A DNA stretch of 64,000 nt from Hyphomicrobiales bacterium. GTDB taxonomy: Bacteria > Pseudomonadota > Alphaproteobacteria > Rhizobiales > Xanthobacteraceae. Shown here piece by piece: positions 43,178 to 51,347 of the stretch. The notes under the pieces were generated by a model. The model was not told the DNA's origin. It was given only the letters and a program-made list of their open reading frames with translations, and made no database searches. The stretch lies in assembly GCA_017305665.1 (NCBI GenBank), contig JAFKKH010000012.1, positions 123,617 to 187,616 of the forward strand, given 5' to 3'. Each line of letters begins with the position of its first letter. The first letter of the stretch is position 1. The position numbers and the translations under genes are program-made.

Positions 43178-44377
43178 TCAGGCCGCTTTTCCGAGCAGCA
43201 GCGGCAACTGACGCGGGCCGCGCACGGTTCCTTCGGACCACTTCATGTCGCGGGACGGATCGAGCCGGAAATCCGGAATCCGCTTCAGCCATTCCTCGAT
43301 CGCGACCAGCATTTCCATGCGCGCGAGGTTGGAGCCGACGCAGCGATGGATGCCGAGGCCGAATGCGGCGTGACGGTTTTCCTTGCGGTCGATGATGACC
43401 TTGTCCGCGTCGGGGAACACCGCCGGATCGCGGTTGGCGGCGGGGAACGACAGCAGCACCATGTTGCCGGGCTTGATCGGACAGCCGCTGACGGTGGTTT
43501 CCTTCATGACTTCACGTGCCATCGTGACCGGCGAATAGGCCCGCAAGAACTCCTCGATCGCTGTCGGCAGCAGTTCCGGTTCGGCGATCAGGCGTTCGCG
43601 GTCCGTCGGCGTCTTGGCAAGATGCCACAGTGACGAACCGATCCCGCTCCACGTCGTATCGATGCCCGCGATCAGCAGGAGGCGCAGCGAGCCCTGCACG
43701 TGCTCGTCGGACAATGGCCGCCCGTCCTTGTCCCGCGCATTCATCAGCGTCGAGATCAAGTCGTCGGTCGGGTGTATCTTGCGCGCCTCGATCTGCTCGG
43801 CGAAATAGGCGGTCATGTCGCCGACCGCCCGCATCAGAACGGCGTCATCGTGGATGCCGAGCTCGAGTATCTCGTGGATCCACTTGATGAAGAGGTCGCC
43901 GTCCTTCTCGGGAATACCGAGCATGTGCGCAATCGCGCGAGTCGGGATGTGCTTGGTGTAGTGGGCGGCGGCATCGACGCTCGGTTGGTCGATAAATGCA
44001 TCGATCAATTCGTTGCAGATCGCGCGGACCCTCGGCTCGAGCTTAACCGTGGCGTCAGGCGTGAATGGCGGCAGCAGGATTTGCTTGGCGGGCTTATGCG
44101 TAGGCGGATCGGACGTGATCGGCGGAGCCGGCTGTGGCGGTTCCGGCCGTACATTGCGCACCACCACACGCCGCGAGGAGAAGTGTTCCGTGTCGTACGA
44201 AATCTCCTTTACGGCCTCGTAGGTGGTCGGAAGATAAACGCCGAGAAAACGGTCGGTGTGAACGACAGGGCACTTGGCGCGCAATTCGTCCCAGATCGGG
44301 AACGGATTGTCCGTCCAGCGCGGATCCGTGTGATCGAAGTCGTGAACCCAATCGGTGACGGGGGCGGGATTGGACAT
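43178..44377 (-). CDS. Cytochrome P450
   Basis: A 399-residue soluble class I-type bacterial P450. The I-helix is LLIAGIDTTWSGIGSSLWH, the K-helix ExxR is AIEEFLRAYSP, and the heme-ligand loop FGLGIHRCVGSNLARMEML contains Cys346. Electron supply from the neighbouring ferredoxin is likely; no ferredoxin reductase is in the window. Substrates of relatives include terpenes, fatty acids and aromatics; none can be assigned. The frame begins MSNPAPVTDWVHDFDHTDPRW, as in CYP families of Bradyrhizobium-like genomes. Confidence 0.93.
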   Translation of the reverse strand: MSNPAPVTDWVHDFDHTDPRWTDNPFPIWDELRAKCPVVHTDRFLGVYLPTTYEAVKEISYDTEHFSSRRVVVRNVRPEPPQPAPPITSDPPTHKPAKQILLPPFTPDATVKLEPRVRAICNELIDAFIDQPSVDAAAHYTKHIPTRAIAHMLGIPEKDGDLFIKWIHEILELGIHDDAVLMRAVGDMTAYFAEQIEARKIHPTDDLISTLMNARDKDGRPLSDEHVQGSLRLLLIAGIDTTWSGIGSSLWHLAKTPTDRERLIAEPELLPTAIEEFLRAYSPVTMAREVMKETTVSGCPIKPGNMVLLSFPAANRDPAVFPDADKVIIDRKENRHAAFGLGIHRCVGSNLARMEMLVAIEEWLKRIPDFRLDPSRDMKWSEGTVRGPRQLPLLLGKAA

Positions 44378-44439
44378 CGCATTCCTCCGGGGTCGCCGTT
44401 GCGTTCTGGCGAACGCTCAGATTGTCAAAAAATCAGAGG

Positions 44440-44649
44440 TCATTCTTCCTTGATCTCGATCGCAAGCTCCGGACAATTGCTGTGCGCGAGCCATGCCTTG
44501 TCCTCGAGTCCGGCAGGAACGGTTCCGTCACCGATCTCATGCGCGTTGCCATATTCGTCGAGTTCGAACAGTTCGGGCGCCAGCGACTTGCAGCGGCTGT
44601 GCCCCTGACATTTGTCTTGATCGACATGGATCTTGAGTCGTCCGGGCAT
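44440..44649 (-). CDS. Small ferredoxin partner of the P450
   Basis: A 69-residue ferredoxin of the [3Fe-4S] / [4Fe-4S] type often paired with P450s. Cys motifs are DKCQGHSRCKSLAPELF and SNCPELAI, that is a C-x5-C with a remote CP; the central Cys of a 4Fe-4S motif is replaced by His (CQGHSRC), which supports a 3Fe-4S cluster. It lies 62 bases upstream of the P450 in the same direction, so both are one transcription unit. It would pass electrons from an unlinked reductase. Confidence 0.9.
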   Translation of the reverse strand: MPGRLKIHVDQDKCQGHSRCKSLAPELFELDEYGNAHEIGDGTVPAGLEDKAWLAHSNCPELAIEIKEE

Positions 44650-44770
44650 GGCGTGTCCTCATAGCCGTGCGTATCGGTCGCACGCTCGATCACAACACGA
44701 TTATAACCGCGCGTGCATAATCCGCCAGCGCCCTGCGCCGGCAAATTTTTACCAGTCGATGACAGGTTTG

Positions 44771-46198
44771 CTATTTGGCGGCTTTTGGATCGATCGGCGT
44801 GGTGCCGCGTACACCGAGAATATCCTCGAGTGCCCTCGCGCCGGCCAGAAGCTGCGCCTCGCCACGCGATGGCGCGATCATCTGCAGGCCGACCGGCAGG
44901 CCGGTCTTGGTGAACCCGCAAGGCAGCGAAAGCGCGGGCGAGCAGATCAGGGTGATCGCATAGACGATACCGAGCCACAGGACGTAGTTGTCGAATTTCT
45001 GGCCGTCGCATTCCGCCACATAGCGGTTTTCGATCGGGAACGGAGCGACGATAGTCGCGGGCGCCAGCAGCAGATCGTAGGTTTCGAAGAATTTCAGCGC
45101 GCGGTTGGTCATAGCAACGCGCTGCGCCTCGGCGCGGATGATGTCGTCGGCCGACAGCTTCAATCCTTCCTCGATGTTCCAGATGACTTCCGGTTTCAAA
45201 AGGTCGCGCTTGTTGCGCAGCAGGTCAGCCTTGCTGATCGCGAAATCGAAGGCGCGCAGCACGTGGAAGCACTCGTGGGCCTCGCGCAAATCGGGATGGG
45301 CTTCCTCGACGATGACGCCAGCCTCCGCAAAACGCATCGCCGCTTTCCGGGTGATCTCCTTCACCTCCGGATCGACCGGCGTGATGCCGAGATCGGGCGA
45401 ATAGGCGACGCGCTTCGGCTTCTTGCCGGAACGCGCGGCTGACAGAAACGACGTCGGCAGTTTCGGGAGCGAGAGCGGGTCGGCCGGATGCTCGCCCGTC
45501 ATCGCGTCGAGCATCAGCGCGAGATCCTCGACATTGCGCGCCATCGGTCCTTGCACACCGAGATTGCGGTCGATCTTGGCGGTAGGCGTGTGGGCGACGC
45601 GGCCGATGCTCGGCCGCATGCCGACGATACCGCAGAAGCTTGCAGGATTGCGCAGCGACCCGCCCATGTCGGAGCCGTGGGCGAGCCAGGCCGTGCCGGA
45701 GGCCAGCGCTGCTGCGGCCCCGCCTGAAGAGCCTGCCGCCGAGCGCGTCGTATCCCATGGGTTCAGCGTCGGGCCGAACACCTCGTTGAAGGTATTGGCG
45801 CCGGCGCCGAATTCCGGCGTGTTGGATTTGGCGTAGATCACCGCGCCGTTGCTTTCGAGATGCTCGACCATGATGTCCGATTGCGCTGGCACCGTATCCT
45901 TGTAGATCGGTGAACCCTGCGTGGTCAGCACGCCCGCGACATTGGTGAGGTCCTTGATCGGCACCGGCAGGCCCGCAAGCAATCCGCGCTCGCCGGCCGG
46001 CTTCTTCATCAGCTCTTTTGCATTCTTGCGGGCGCGATCGAAGCACAACGTCGGAAGCGCGTTGACGGCGCCATCCACTTCGGCGATGCGTTTTTCCAGC
46101 ACGTCGAGCAGATCGAGCGGAGACACCTGGCCGGAGTTCAGCTTGTCGACCACGGCGCACGCTGTCGCCTTTATCAGCTCTTGATTGGATGCCACCAT
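44771..46198 (-). CDS. Amidase
   Basis: A 475-residue amidase-signature enzyme. The catalytic Lys is in GLPVPIKDLTNVAGV and the Ser-cisSer pair in TTRSAAGSSGGAAAALASG with GSDMGGSLRNPASFCG. The start at 46198 (MVASNQELIKA) is taken from the family start; an upstream open frame to 46321 is not supported. No signal peptide. It is divergent from an arylformamidase-like gene with about 110 bases between, and lies upstream of the ferredoxin (121 bases). The amide substrate is unknown. It is the second amidase of the window; the first is in the paa cluster. Confidence 0.9.
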   Translation of the reverse strand: MVASNQELIKATACAVVDKLNSGQVSPLDLLDVLEKRIAEVDGAVNALPTLCFDRARKNAKELMKKPAGERGLLAGLPVPIKDLTNVAGVLTTQGSPIYKDTVPAQSDIMVEHLESNGAVIYAKSNTPEFGAGANTFNEVFGPTLNPWDTTRSAAGSSGGAAAALASGTAWLAHGSDMGGSLRNPASFCGIVGMRPSIGRVAHTPTAKIDRNLGVQGPMARNVEDLALMLDAMTGEHPADPLSLPKLPTSFLSAARSGKKPKRVAYSPDLGITPVDPEVKEITRKAAMRFAEAGVIVEEAHPDLREAHECFHVLRAFDFAISKADLLRNKRDLLKPEVIWNIEEGLKLSADDIIRAEAQRVAMTNRALKFFETYDLLLAPATIVAPFPIENRYVAECDGQKFDNYVLWLGIVYAITLICSPALSLPCGFTKTGLPVGLQMIAPSRGEAQLLAGARALEDILGVRGTTPIDPKAAK

Positions 46199-46308
46199 GC
46201 GTCTCCCGGCTATTTTTGTTTCTGAGCGATATAGCGGTGTAGACCATTTTCCTGCAAGCTGGAAACGGTCGGGGCGCGGTCTCGGCGAAGACACAGCGGA
46301 GGAGTCTG

Positions 46309-47160
46309 ATGGCTGCGCCATTCGGCGATACCAACTGGCGGGGCATGAGCCAGGACAAGCGCGATCTCGGTCTCAATAATGGCCTCGCGGTGCCCAACGG
46401 AGCCGATCTGGTCGCCGGGTGGGACAAGCGCTCCGCCGAGTTGCGCACGCGCTATCCGGATCATCTCGACCTGCGATACGGCCCGCGCGAGCGCAATCGC
46501 ATCGATTTTCTTAAAGCTGCGGACGGCGGCCCAACCTTGCTGTTCATTCACGGCGGTTATTGGCAAACGCGCGCGAAGGAAGCGTTTACGACCTTTGCCT
46601 CCGGGCCTATGGCCCATGGAATCAGCGTCGCGCTGATCGGCTACACGCTGGCGCCGGACGCGACGCTCGATCAGATCGTCGCGGAGATTCACAGCGGCCT
46701 GGATTTTCTGGCCGACAAACTACCTGAACTTGGTGGTGATCCGCGGCGCATCGTCGTCACGGGCTGGTCGGCCGGCGGACATCTAACGTCGATGGCGCTG
46801 TCGCATCCGCATGTGAAGGCAGGTGTGGCGATCAGCGGCATCTTCGATCTCGAGCCGATCCGGCACAGCTACCTCAACGTCAAGCTTGGGCTCGACGAGG
46901 AGATGTCGCGGCGCAACTCGCCTGTGAAGCAGAAGGGCGGGCCTTTGAAGCCGCTGTCACTCGTGGTCGGCAGTGCCGAATTGCCACTGCTGCGCCAGCA
47001 GACGGCCGATTTCGCTGCCTACCGCGCGCTTCATGGGCTTCCGGTGTCCTATGAAGAAATCCCTGGCGCCGACCACTTCAGCATCATGGACGAACTGGCC
47101 TCTCCGGCGGGGCGGATCACCACGCTGATCCGCCAGAGCCTTGCGCAGGTCGGCGGTTAG
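46309..47160 (+). CDS. Alpha/beta hydrolase, arylformamidase (KynB)-like
   Basis: A 283-residue alpha/beta hydrolase with oxyanion motif HGGYWQTRAKE and nucleophile elbow VTGWSAGGHLTSMAL. A late acid and base are in LSLVVGSAELPLLR and PGADHFSIMDELA. The HGGYW plus GWSAGGH combination is found in arylformamidases that hydrolyse N-formylkynurenine, and in related carboxylesterases. GCGGAGGAG precedes the ATG. It overlaps the convergent SDR gene by four bases. No other kynurenine genes are nearby, so the tryptophan link is not supported by context. Confidence 0.85.
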   Translation: MAAPFGDTNWRGMSQDKRDLGLNNGLAVPNGADLVAGWDKRSAELRTRYPDHLDLRYGPRERNRIDFLKAADGGPTLLFIHGGYWQTRAKEAFTTFASGPMAHGISVALIGYTLAPDATLDQIVAEIHSGLDFLADKLPELGGDPRRIVVTGWSAGGHLTSMALSHPHVKAGVAISGIFDLEPIRHSYLNVKLGLDEEMSRRNSPVKQKGGPLKPLSLVVGSAELPLLRQQTADFAAYRALHGLPVSYEEIPGADHFSIMDELASPAGRITTLIRQSLAQVGG

Positions 47161-47933
47161 CTCCAGCCCGCAGCAATGCCGCCGTCGACCGTATAGATCA
47201 CGCCAGACGTATAGCCGGAACGGTCGGAAGCGAGGAACGCCATGAGATCGCCGATCTCGCGGGCGTGCGCAGGACGTCCCAGCGGCAGGCCCTTTTGGTA
47301 CTCGCGATAGCGGTTCTCGTCGCCGAACTCGTTCTTCGCACGCGTCTTCAGCAAGGTGACGTGGCGGTCGGTGCCGACGGGGCCCGGATTGATGCCGACG
47401 ACGCGGATGTTGTCCTTGAGGCTCTTGCCGCCGAGCGCACGGGTGAACGCCATCAGTGCGGCGTTGCCGGTGCTGCCGCAGATGTAGTTGGCATCGAATT
47501 TCTCGCCGGCCGCGCCGATATCGTTGACGATCACGCCGTGGCCGCGCGCCTTCATTTGCGCGTAGATCGCGCGGGTCAGGTTGATGTAGCCGAACACCTT
47601 CAGCTCCCAGGCGTGCCGCCAGGTTGCCTCGTCGATCTTGTCGATCGAGCCGCCCGGAATGTCGCCGGCATTGTTCACGAGGATATCGATGTCGGCGGCA
47701 TCCTTGGCGAGACGCGCGATATCCTCGGCCTTGCGCAGGTCGGTGACGTGAACCGTGGCATCGATCTGGTGCGCCGACCGCAAGCGGTCCGCCAGTGCCG
47801 TCAACTGCTCGCCATTGCGCGCGGCGAGCCGAAGGTGACAACCTTCCTCGGCAAAGGCTTCGGCGGCGGCCGCGCCGATTCCCTTCGATGCGCCGGTGAT
47901 CAGGACGCGCTTGCCCCGCAGATGAAGATCCAT
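47157..47933 (-). CDS. SDR-family oxidoreductase
   Basis: A 258-residue short-chain dehydrogenase with the cofactor loop ITGASKGIGAAAAEAF, the NNAGDIPGG strand, the active-site region with VNDIGAAGEKFDANYICGSTGNAALMAF (the usual YxxxK is replaced by a less canonical Tyr/Ser arrangement, so the catalytic residues need alignment) and the C-terminal VDGGIAAGW. NAD(P) specificity is not clear. It is the last gene of the first LIV-type operon, 44 bases after the fused ATPase, so it may act on the imported compound. Confidence 0.88.
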   Translation of the reverse strand: MDLHLRGKRVLITGASKGIGAAAAEAFAEEGCHLRLAARNGEQLTALADRLRSAHQIDATVHVTDLRKAEDIARLAKDAADIDILVNNAGDIPGGSIDKIDEATWRHAWELKVFGYINLTRAIYAQMKARGHGVIVNDIGAAGEKFDANYICGSTGNAALMAFTRALGGKSLKDNIRVVGINPGPVGTDRHVTLLKTRAKNEFGDENRYREYQKGLPLGRPAHAREIGDLMAFLASDRSGYTSGVIYTVDGGIAAGWS

Positions 47934-47977
47934 GGTTCGTCTCCACTCTGTCGATGATCGCGGGCGGAGTGCCCGTC

Positions 47978-49453
47978 CTACAGATACCCTTCGCCGGCCT
48001 CGGCTGCGAAGCGGCCCGGATCGCCTTCCCAGACGATACGCGCATGTTCGAGCACATAGACGCGGTCGGCATGGGGCAACGCGAAGGTGACGTTCTGCTC
48101 GCCGAGCAGCACCGTGATCGGCGTGGTCTGCCGCAGCTTTTCCAGCGCCTTCGACAGCAGTTCGAGGATGACGGGCGCAAGGCCCAGCGTCGGCTCGTCG
48201 AGGATCAGGATTTTCGGCTGCATCATCAGCGCGCGGCCGATCGCCAGCATCTGCTGCTCGCCGCCGCTGAGCGTCTGCGCCAACTGGCCCTGCCGCTCCT
48301 TCAGGATCGGGAACAGGTCAAACAGCCAGTTGATTTGCTTGTCCTTCTCCGCAGCCGGCAGATGGTCGCCGCCAAGGTCGAGATTCTCCCGCACGGTCAT
48401 CTCACCGAACAGCTCACGCGTTTCCGGGCACTGGACGAGGCCGGTACGGGCGATCTTGGCTGGGCTGATGCCGCGCAGCTTCTCGCCGTCGCGGATGATT
48501 TCACCCGTGTAGGGCAGGAAGCCGGAGATGGTGTTGAACAGGGTGGTCTTGCCGGCGCCGTTGAGGCCGACGACGGAAACGAATTCACCCTGGTGAACGT
48601 GGATCGAGACGTTCTCCAGTGCCTGCGCCTTGCCGTAATGCACGCTGACGTTCTCGACCTGCAGCAGCGGCACCTTGTCCTTGAAACTAGTTTCGGGCCG
48701 CGCGGAGGTTTCGAGCGTGCCGCCGAGATAGACGCGCCGCACGGTCTCGTTGCGCATCACGTCCTCGGCCTTGCCGGTGACGATCTCCTCGCCGAGATAC
48801 ATCGCGAGCACGCGGTCGACCAGCGCCGCGACGCTCTTGACGTTATGATCGACCAGCATCACGGCGCGACCTTCGTCGCGGAAGCTCCGGATCAGTTCGG
48901 AGAACGTTCCGACTTCCGCGAGCGTCAAGCCTGCGAAGGGTTCGTCGACCAGCACCACCTTGGGATCGCGCGCGATCGCCTTGGCAAGTTCGAGCCTTCG
49001 CAGGTCGGCGAAGGGGAGCGTCGGCGGATGGCGGTCCATCACCGCGCCGAGACCGACCCGCTCGGCGATTTCCCTGGCACGCTCGAGCAGCGCCTTGTCG
49101 GGTAACAGCATGAACAGGCTGTCGGGCAGCAGCGCCACCATGATGTTCTCGATCACCGTCTGCCGGTTCAGCGGCCGCGAGTGCTGGAACACCATGCCAA
49201 AACCCTTGCGGGCGATCTTGTGAGACGGCAGTCCCGCCAGATTCTCGCCTTCGAGCCGGACCTCGCCGGAAGTCGGGCGCTCGATCCCCATGACACTCTT
49301 CATGGCGGTCGATTTGCCGGAACCGTTCGGGCCGATCAGGCCGAAAATCTCGCCGGGACGCAGGTCGAAGTTGAGATTCTTGACGGCGGTGAGACCGCCG
49401 AACCGCTTGGTCAGTCCCCGAACCTCTAGGATAGGAGCCGCGGTCGACGTCAT
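47978..49453 (-). CDS. Fused LIV-type ABC ATPase (LivG-LivF in one chain)
   Basis: A 491-residue protein with two complete nucleotide-binding domains. The N-terminal LivG-type domain (about 1-250) has Walker A IGPNGSGKSTAMKSVMG, a degenerate signature ADLRRLELAKAIA and Walker B VVLVDEPFAGLT. The C-terminal LivF-type domain (about 258-491) has Walker A VGLNGAGKTTLFNTISG, the canonical signature LSGGEQQMLAIGRAL and LILDEPTLGLAP. LivG and LivF are normally separate genes, as they are in the second operon of this window. The start overlaps the LivM stop by four bases. The frame is continuous with no frameshift. Confidence 0.93.
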   Translation of the reverse strand: MTSTAAPILEVRGLTKRFGGLTAVKNLNFDLRPGEIFGLIGPNGSGKSTAMKSVMGIERPTSGEVRLEGENLAGLPSHKIARKGFGMVFQHSRPLNRQTVIENIMVALLPDSLFMLLPDKALLERAREIAERVGLGAVMDRHPPTLPFADLRRLELAKAIARDPKVVLVDEPFAGLTLAEVGTFSELIRSFRDEGRAVMLVDHNVKSVAALVDRVLAMYLGEEIVTGKAEDVMRNETVRRVYLGGTLETSARPETSFKDKVPLLQVENVSVHYGKAQALENVSIHVHQGEFVSVVGLNGAGKTTLFNTISGFLPYTGEIIRDGEKLRGISPAKIARTGLVQCPETRELFGEMTVRENLDLGGDHLPAAEKDKQINWLFDLFPILKERQGQLAQTLSGGEQQMLAIGRALMMQPKILILDEPTLGLAPVILELLSKALEKLRQTTPITVLLGEQNVTFALPHADRVYVLEHARIVWEGDPGRFAAEAGEGYL

Positions 49454-50376
49454 TGCCGTGCCTCCCGCGACAGGGCCGCTCCGAGGAAACCGCCGGGGAA
49501 GAACAGGACGACGAGCAACGCCACCGCTGACACGATGAACGTCGCCAACTCGCCCGTGGGCCGCAGGAATTCGCCGGCCACGATCAGGAAGATTGCGCCG
49601 AGCGCCGCGCCGAGCACCGTGCGCCGTCCGCCGAGCACAGCGGCGACGATGACGTTCACACCGACCGCGATATCGACGACGGTGCCGACCGATGCGGTGC
49701 CGAAGTAGAACACCAGCAGGGCGCCGGACAGGCCCGAGAAGAATGCACTGACGACGAACGCCGCGAGCTTGTGCTTGACGATGTTGAAGCCGAGCGCGCC
49801 GGCCTGAACGGCATCCTGACCGCTGGCCTGCAGCACCAGCCCGACCGGGGATTGCGCGAGACCGTAGAGGATCGCGGCGCTGATCGTCATGAAGCCAAGT
49901 GCGATCCAGTAGTTTGCGTGAGAGTCGATGGTGATGACATCGGGGATGGTGAGGCCGATTTCACCGCCGGTCAGGTCGGCGAACACCACGATGAAGCTTT
50001 GCAGGATCAACACCGCGACCAGCGTGGTCAGGCCGAAGTAGGGGCCGCGCACCCGCAAGGCCGGAAGTGCAAGCACAAACCCGGCGATCACGGCGGCCGC
50101 GGCGCCGAGCACGATGCAAATGTAGGGCGACAGGCCAAACTGGGCGTTGACGATACCGGCTGTGTAGGCGCCGACGCCAATCAGGAAGGTCGGTCCGAAA
50201 TTGACCTCGCCGGCGAAGCCGAACAGCAGGTCCCAGGACATTGCGAACACGCCGAAATAGTAGGCGACGGTCAGAAGCCCGAGCACATAGCCGGAAACAT
50301 ACCACGGCAGCGTCGCGGCAACGACGACGACGATGAGCGATATGACGAACAATCGCGATGTGAAGAACGAACCCAT
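49450..50376 (-). CDS. LIV-type ABC permease (LivM-like)
   Basis: A 308-residue inner-membrane permease. The first helices are RLFVISLIVVVVAATLPWYV and LGLLTVAYYFGVFAMSWDLLFGFAGEVNFGPTFLIGVGAYTAGI, and a late coupling region is ASGQDAVQAGALGFNIVKHKLAAFVVSAFFSGLSGALLVFYFG. Heterodimer partner of the LivH-type permease two bases upstream in transcription order. It overlaps the ATPase gene. Substrate class is amino acids or related acids by family. Confidence 0.92.
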   Translation of the reverse strand: MGSFFTSRLFVISLIVVVVAATLPWYVSGYVLGLLTVAYYFGVFAMSWDLLFGFAGEVNFGPTFLIGVGAYTAGIVNAQFGLSPYICIVLGAAAAVIAGFVLALPALRVRGPYFGLTTLVAVLILQSFIVVFADLTGGEIGLTIPDVITIDSHANYWIALGFMTISAAILYGLAQSPVGLVLQASGQDAVQAGALGFNIVKHKLAAFVVSAFFSGLSGALLVFYFGTASVGTVVDIAVGVNVIVAAVLGGRRTVLGAALGAIFLIVAGEFLRPTGELATFIVSAVALLVVLFFPGGFLGAALSREARQ

Positions 50377-50378
50377 GA

Positions 50379-51254
50379 TCAGCGCCTCCCGAGCAGGCCC
50401 TGGGGCCGGATATACATCACCACGACCAGCAGCAGCAGTGCTGGGATGGTTCGGTAGGCGGGATTGATCAGATAGGCGGTGAGGGTTTCGAGATATCCGA
50501 CCACGATCGCGGCGATCAGCGATCCCGAGACGCTGCCGAGGCCGCCGAGGACGACGATCGAGAAGGCGCTCGCGGTCAGCGGGCCGACGCTGTAGGAGCT
50601 GACGCCGAGGAACATGCCGAGCAGGACGCCGGCGAGACCCGCCAGAACGCCGTAGATCGCCCAGACCACGATATAGACGTTGTTGAGTTCATGACCGAGC
50701 AGGGTCACGCCGCGCGGGTTCATCGAGGCTGCGAGCACCACCTTGCCGGTCCGGGTTCTGTTGACCAGCAACCACAGCAGCCCGATGACGACGCAGCATA
50801 CCACCGCGGTGAATATCTCGTTCTGCGGCGTGCGTACGCCCATGATGTTGACGACGCCTTCGATGATTGGCAGCACCGTCTTGGCGTTGTTGGTGAAGAA
50901 GTAGGCGATCAGTTCCTGGATCATGATCCCCCAGAGCAGCGTGCCGGTGAGGACGAAAATTTCCTTTTCCTCATTCGGGATGCGGCGTGATTTCTGGATC
51001 GGCTGCACCACCACGAAATAGGTCGCAAAGGACATGATCAGTGCGACGAAAATTCCAATCAGCGCGCCGGTATAGCTATCCGTGTTCAACACGCTGGCCG
51101 CGGCCCACGCGGCAACGGCTGCCGCCACCATGATGGCGCCGTGCGAGAGGTTGAGCACGCCGGACACACCGAAGATCAGTGTGAAGCCCATGGCGCCCAG
51201 CGCGTAGAGCGCGCTGATGGCAAAGCCATCGATGAGGATCTGAAAAGCAAGCAT
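50379..51254 (-). CDS. LIV-type ABC permease (LivH-like)
   Basis: A 291-residue inner-membrane permease. It has GFAISALYALGAMGFTLIFGVSGVLNLSHGAIMVAAAVAAW, the typical LivH N-terminus, and NPRGVTLLGHELNNVYIVVWAIYGVLAGLAGVLLG as the coupling loop and following helix. C-terminal helices end VVMYIRPQGLLGRR. It follows the binding-protein gene across a hairpin terminator, and is followed at two bases by LivM. Confidence 0.92.
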   Translation of the reverse strand: MLAFQILIDGFAISALYALGAMGFTLIFGVSGVLNLSHGAIMVAAAVAAWAAASVLNTDSYTGALIGIFVALIMSFATYFVVVQPIQKSRRIPNEEKEIFVLTGTLLWGIMIQELIAYFFTNNAKTVLPIIEGVVNIMGVRTPQNEIFTAVVCCVVIGLLWLLVNRTRTGKVVLAASMNPRGVTLLGHELNNVYIVVWAIYGVLAGLAGVLLGMFLGVSSYSVGPLTASAFSIVVLGGLGSVSGSLIAAIVVGYLETLTAYLINPAYRTIPALLLLVVVMYIRPQGLLGRR

Positions 51255-51309
51255 TGATGATGACCGCGGCGCTACCGCCGCCCCATTTGAGAAGCCGCTG
51301 ATACGAAAA

Positions 51310-51333
51310 TGCTCCCGGGTCGCCCCGGGAGCA
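51310..51333 (-). terminator. Hairpin between livJ-like and livH-like genes
   Basis: A perfect 10-bp GC-rich stem, TGCTCCCGGG / CCCGGGAGCA, with a four-base loop is followed in the minus direction by TTTTCGTAT. It lies 15 bases after the binding-protein stop and 56 before the permease start. It should end part of the transcripts and raise the ratio of binding protein to permease. Confidence 0.8.
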
Positions 51334-51347
51334 TTGCGACATCATTT

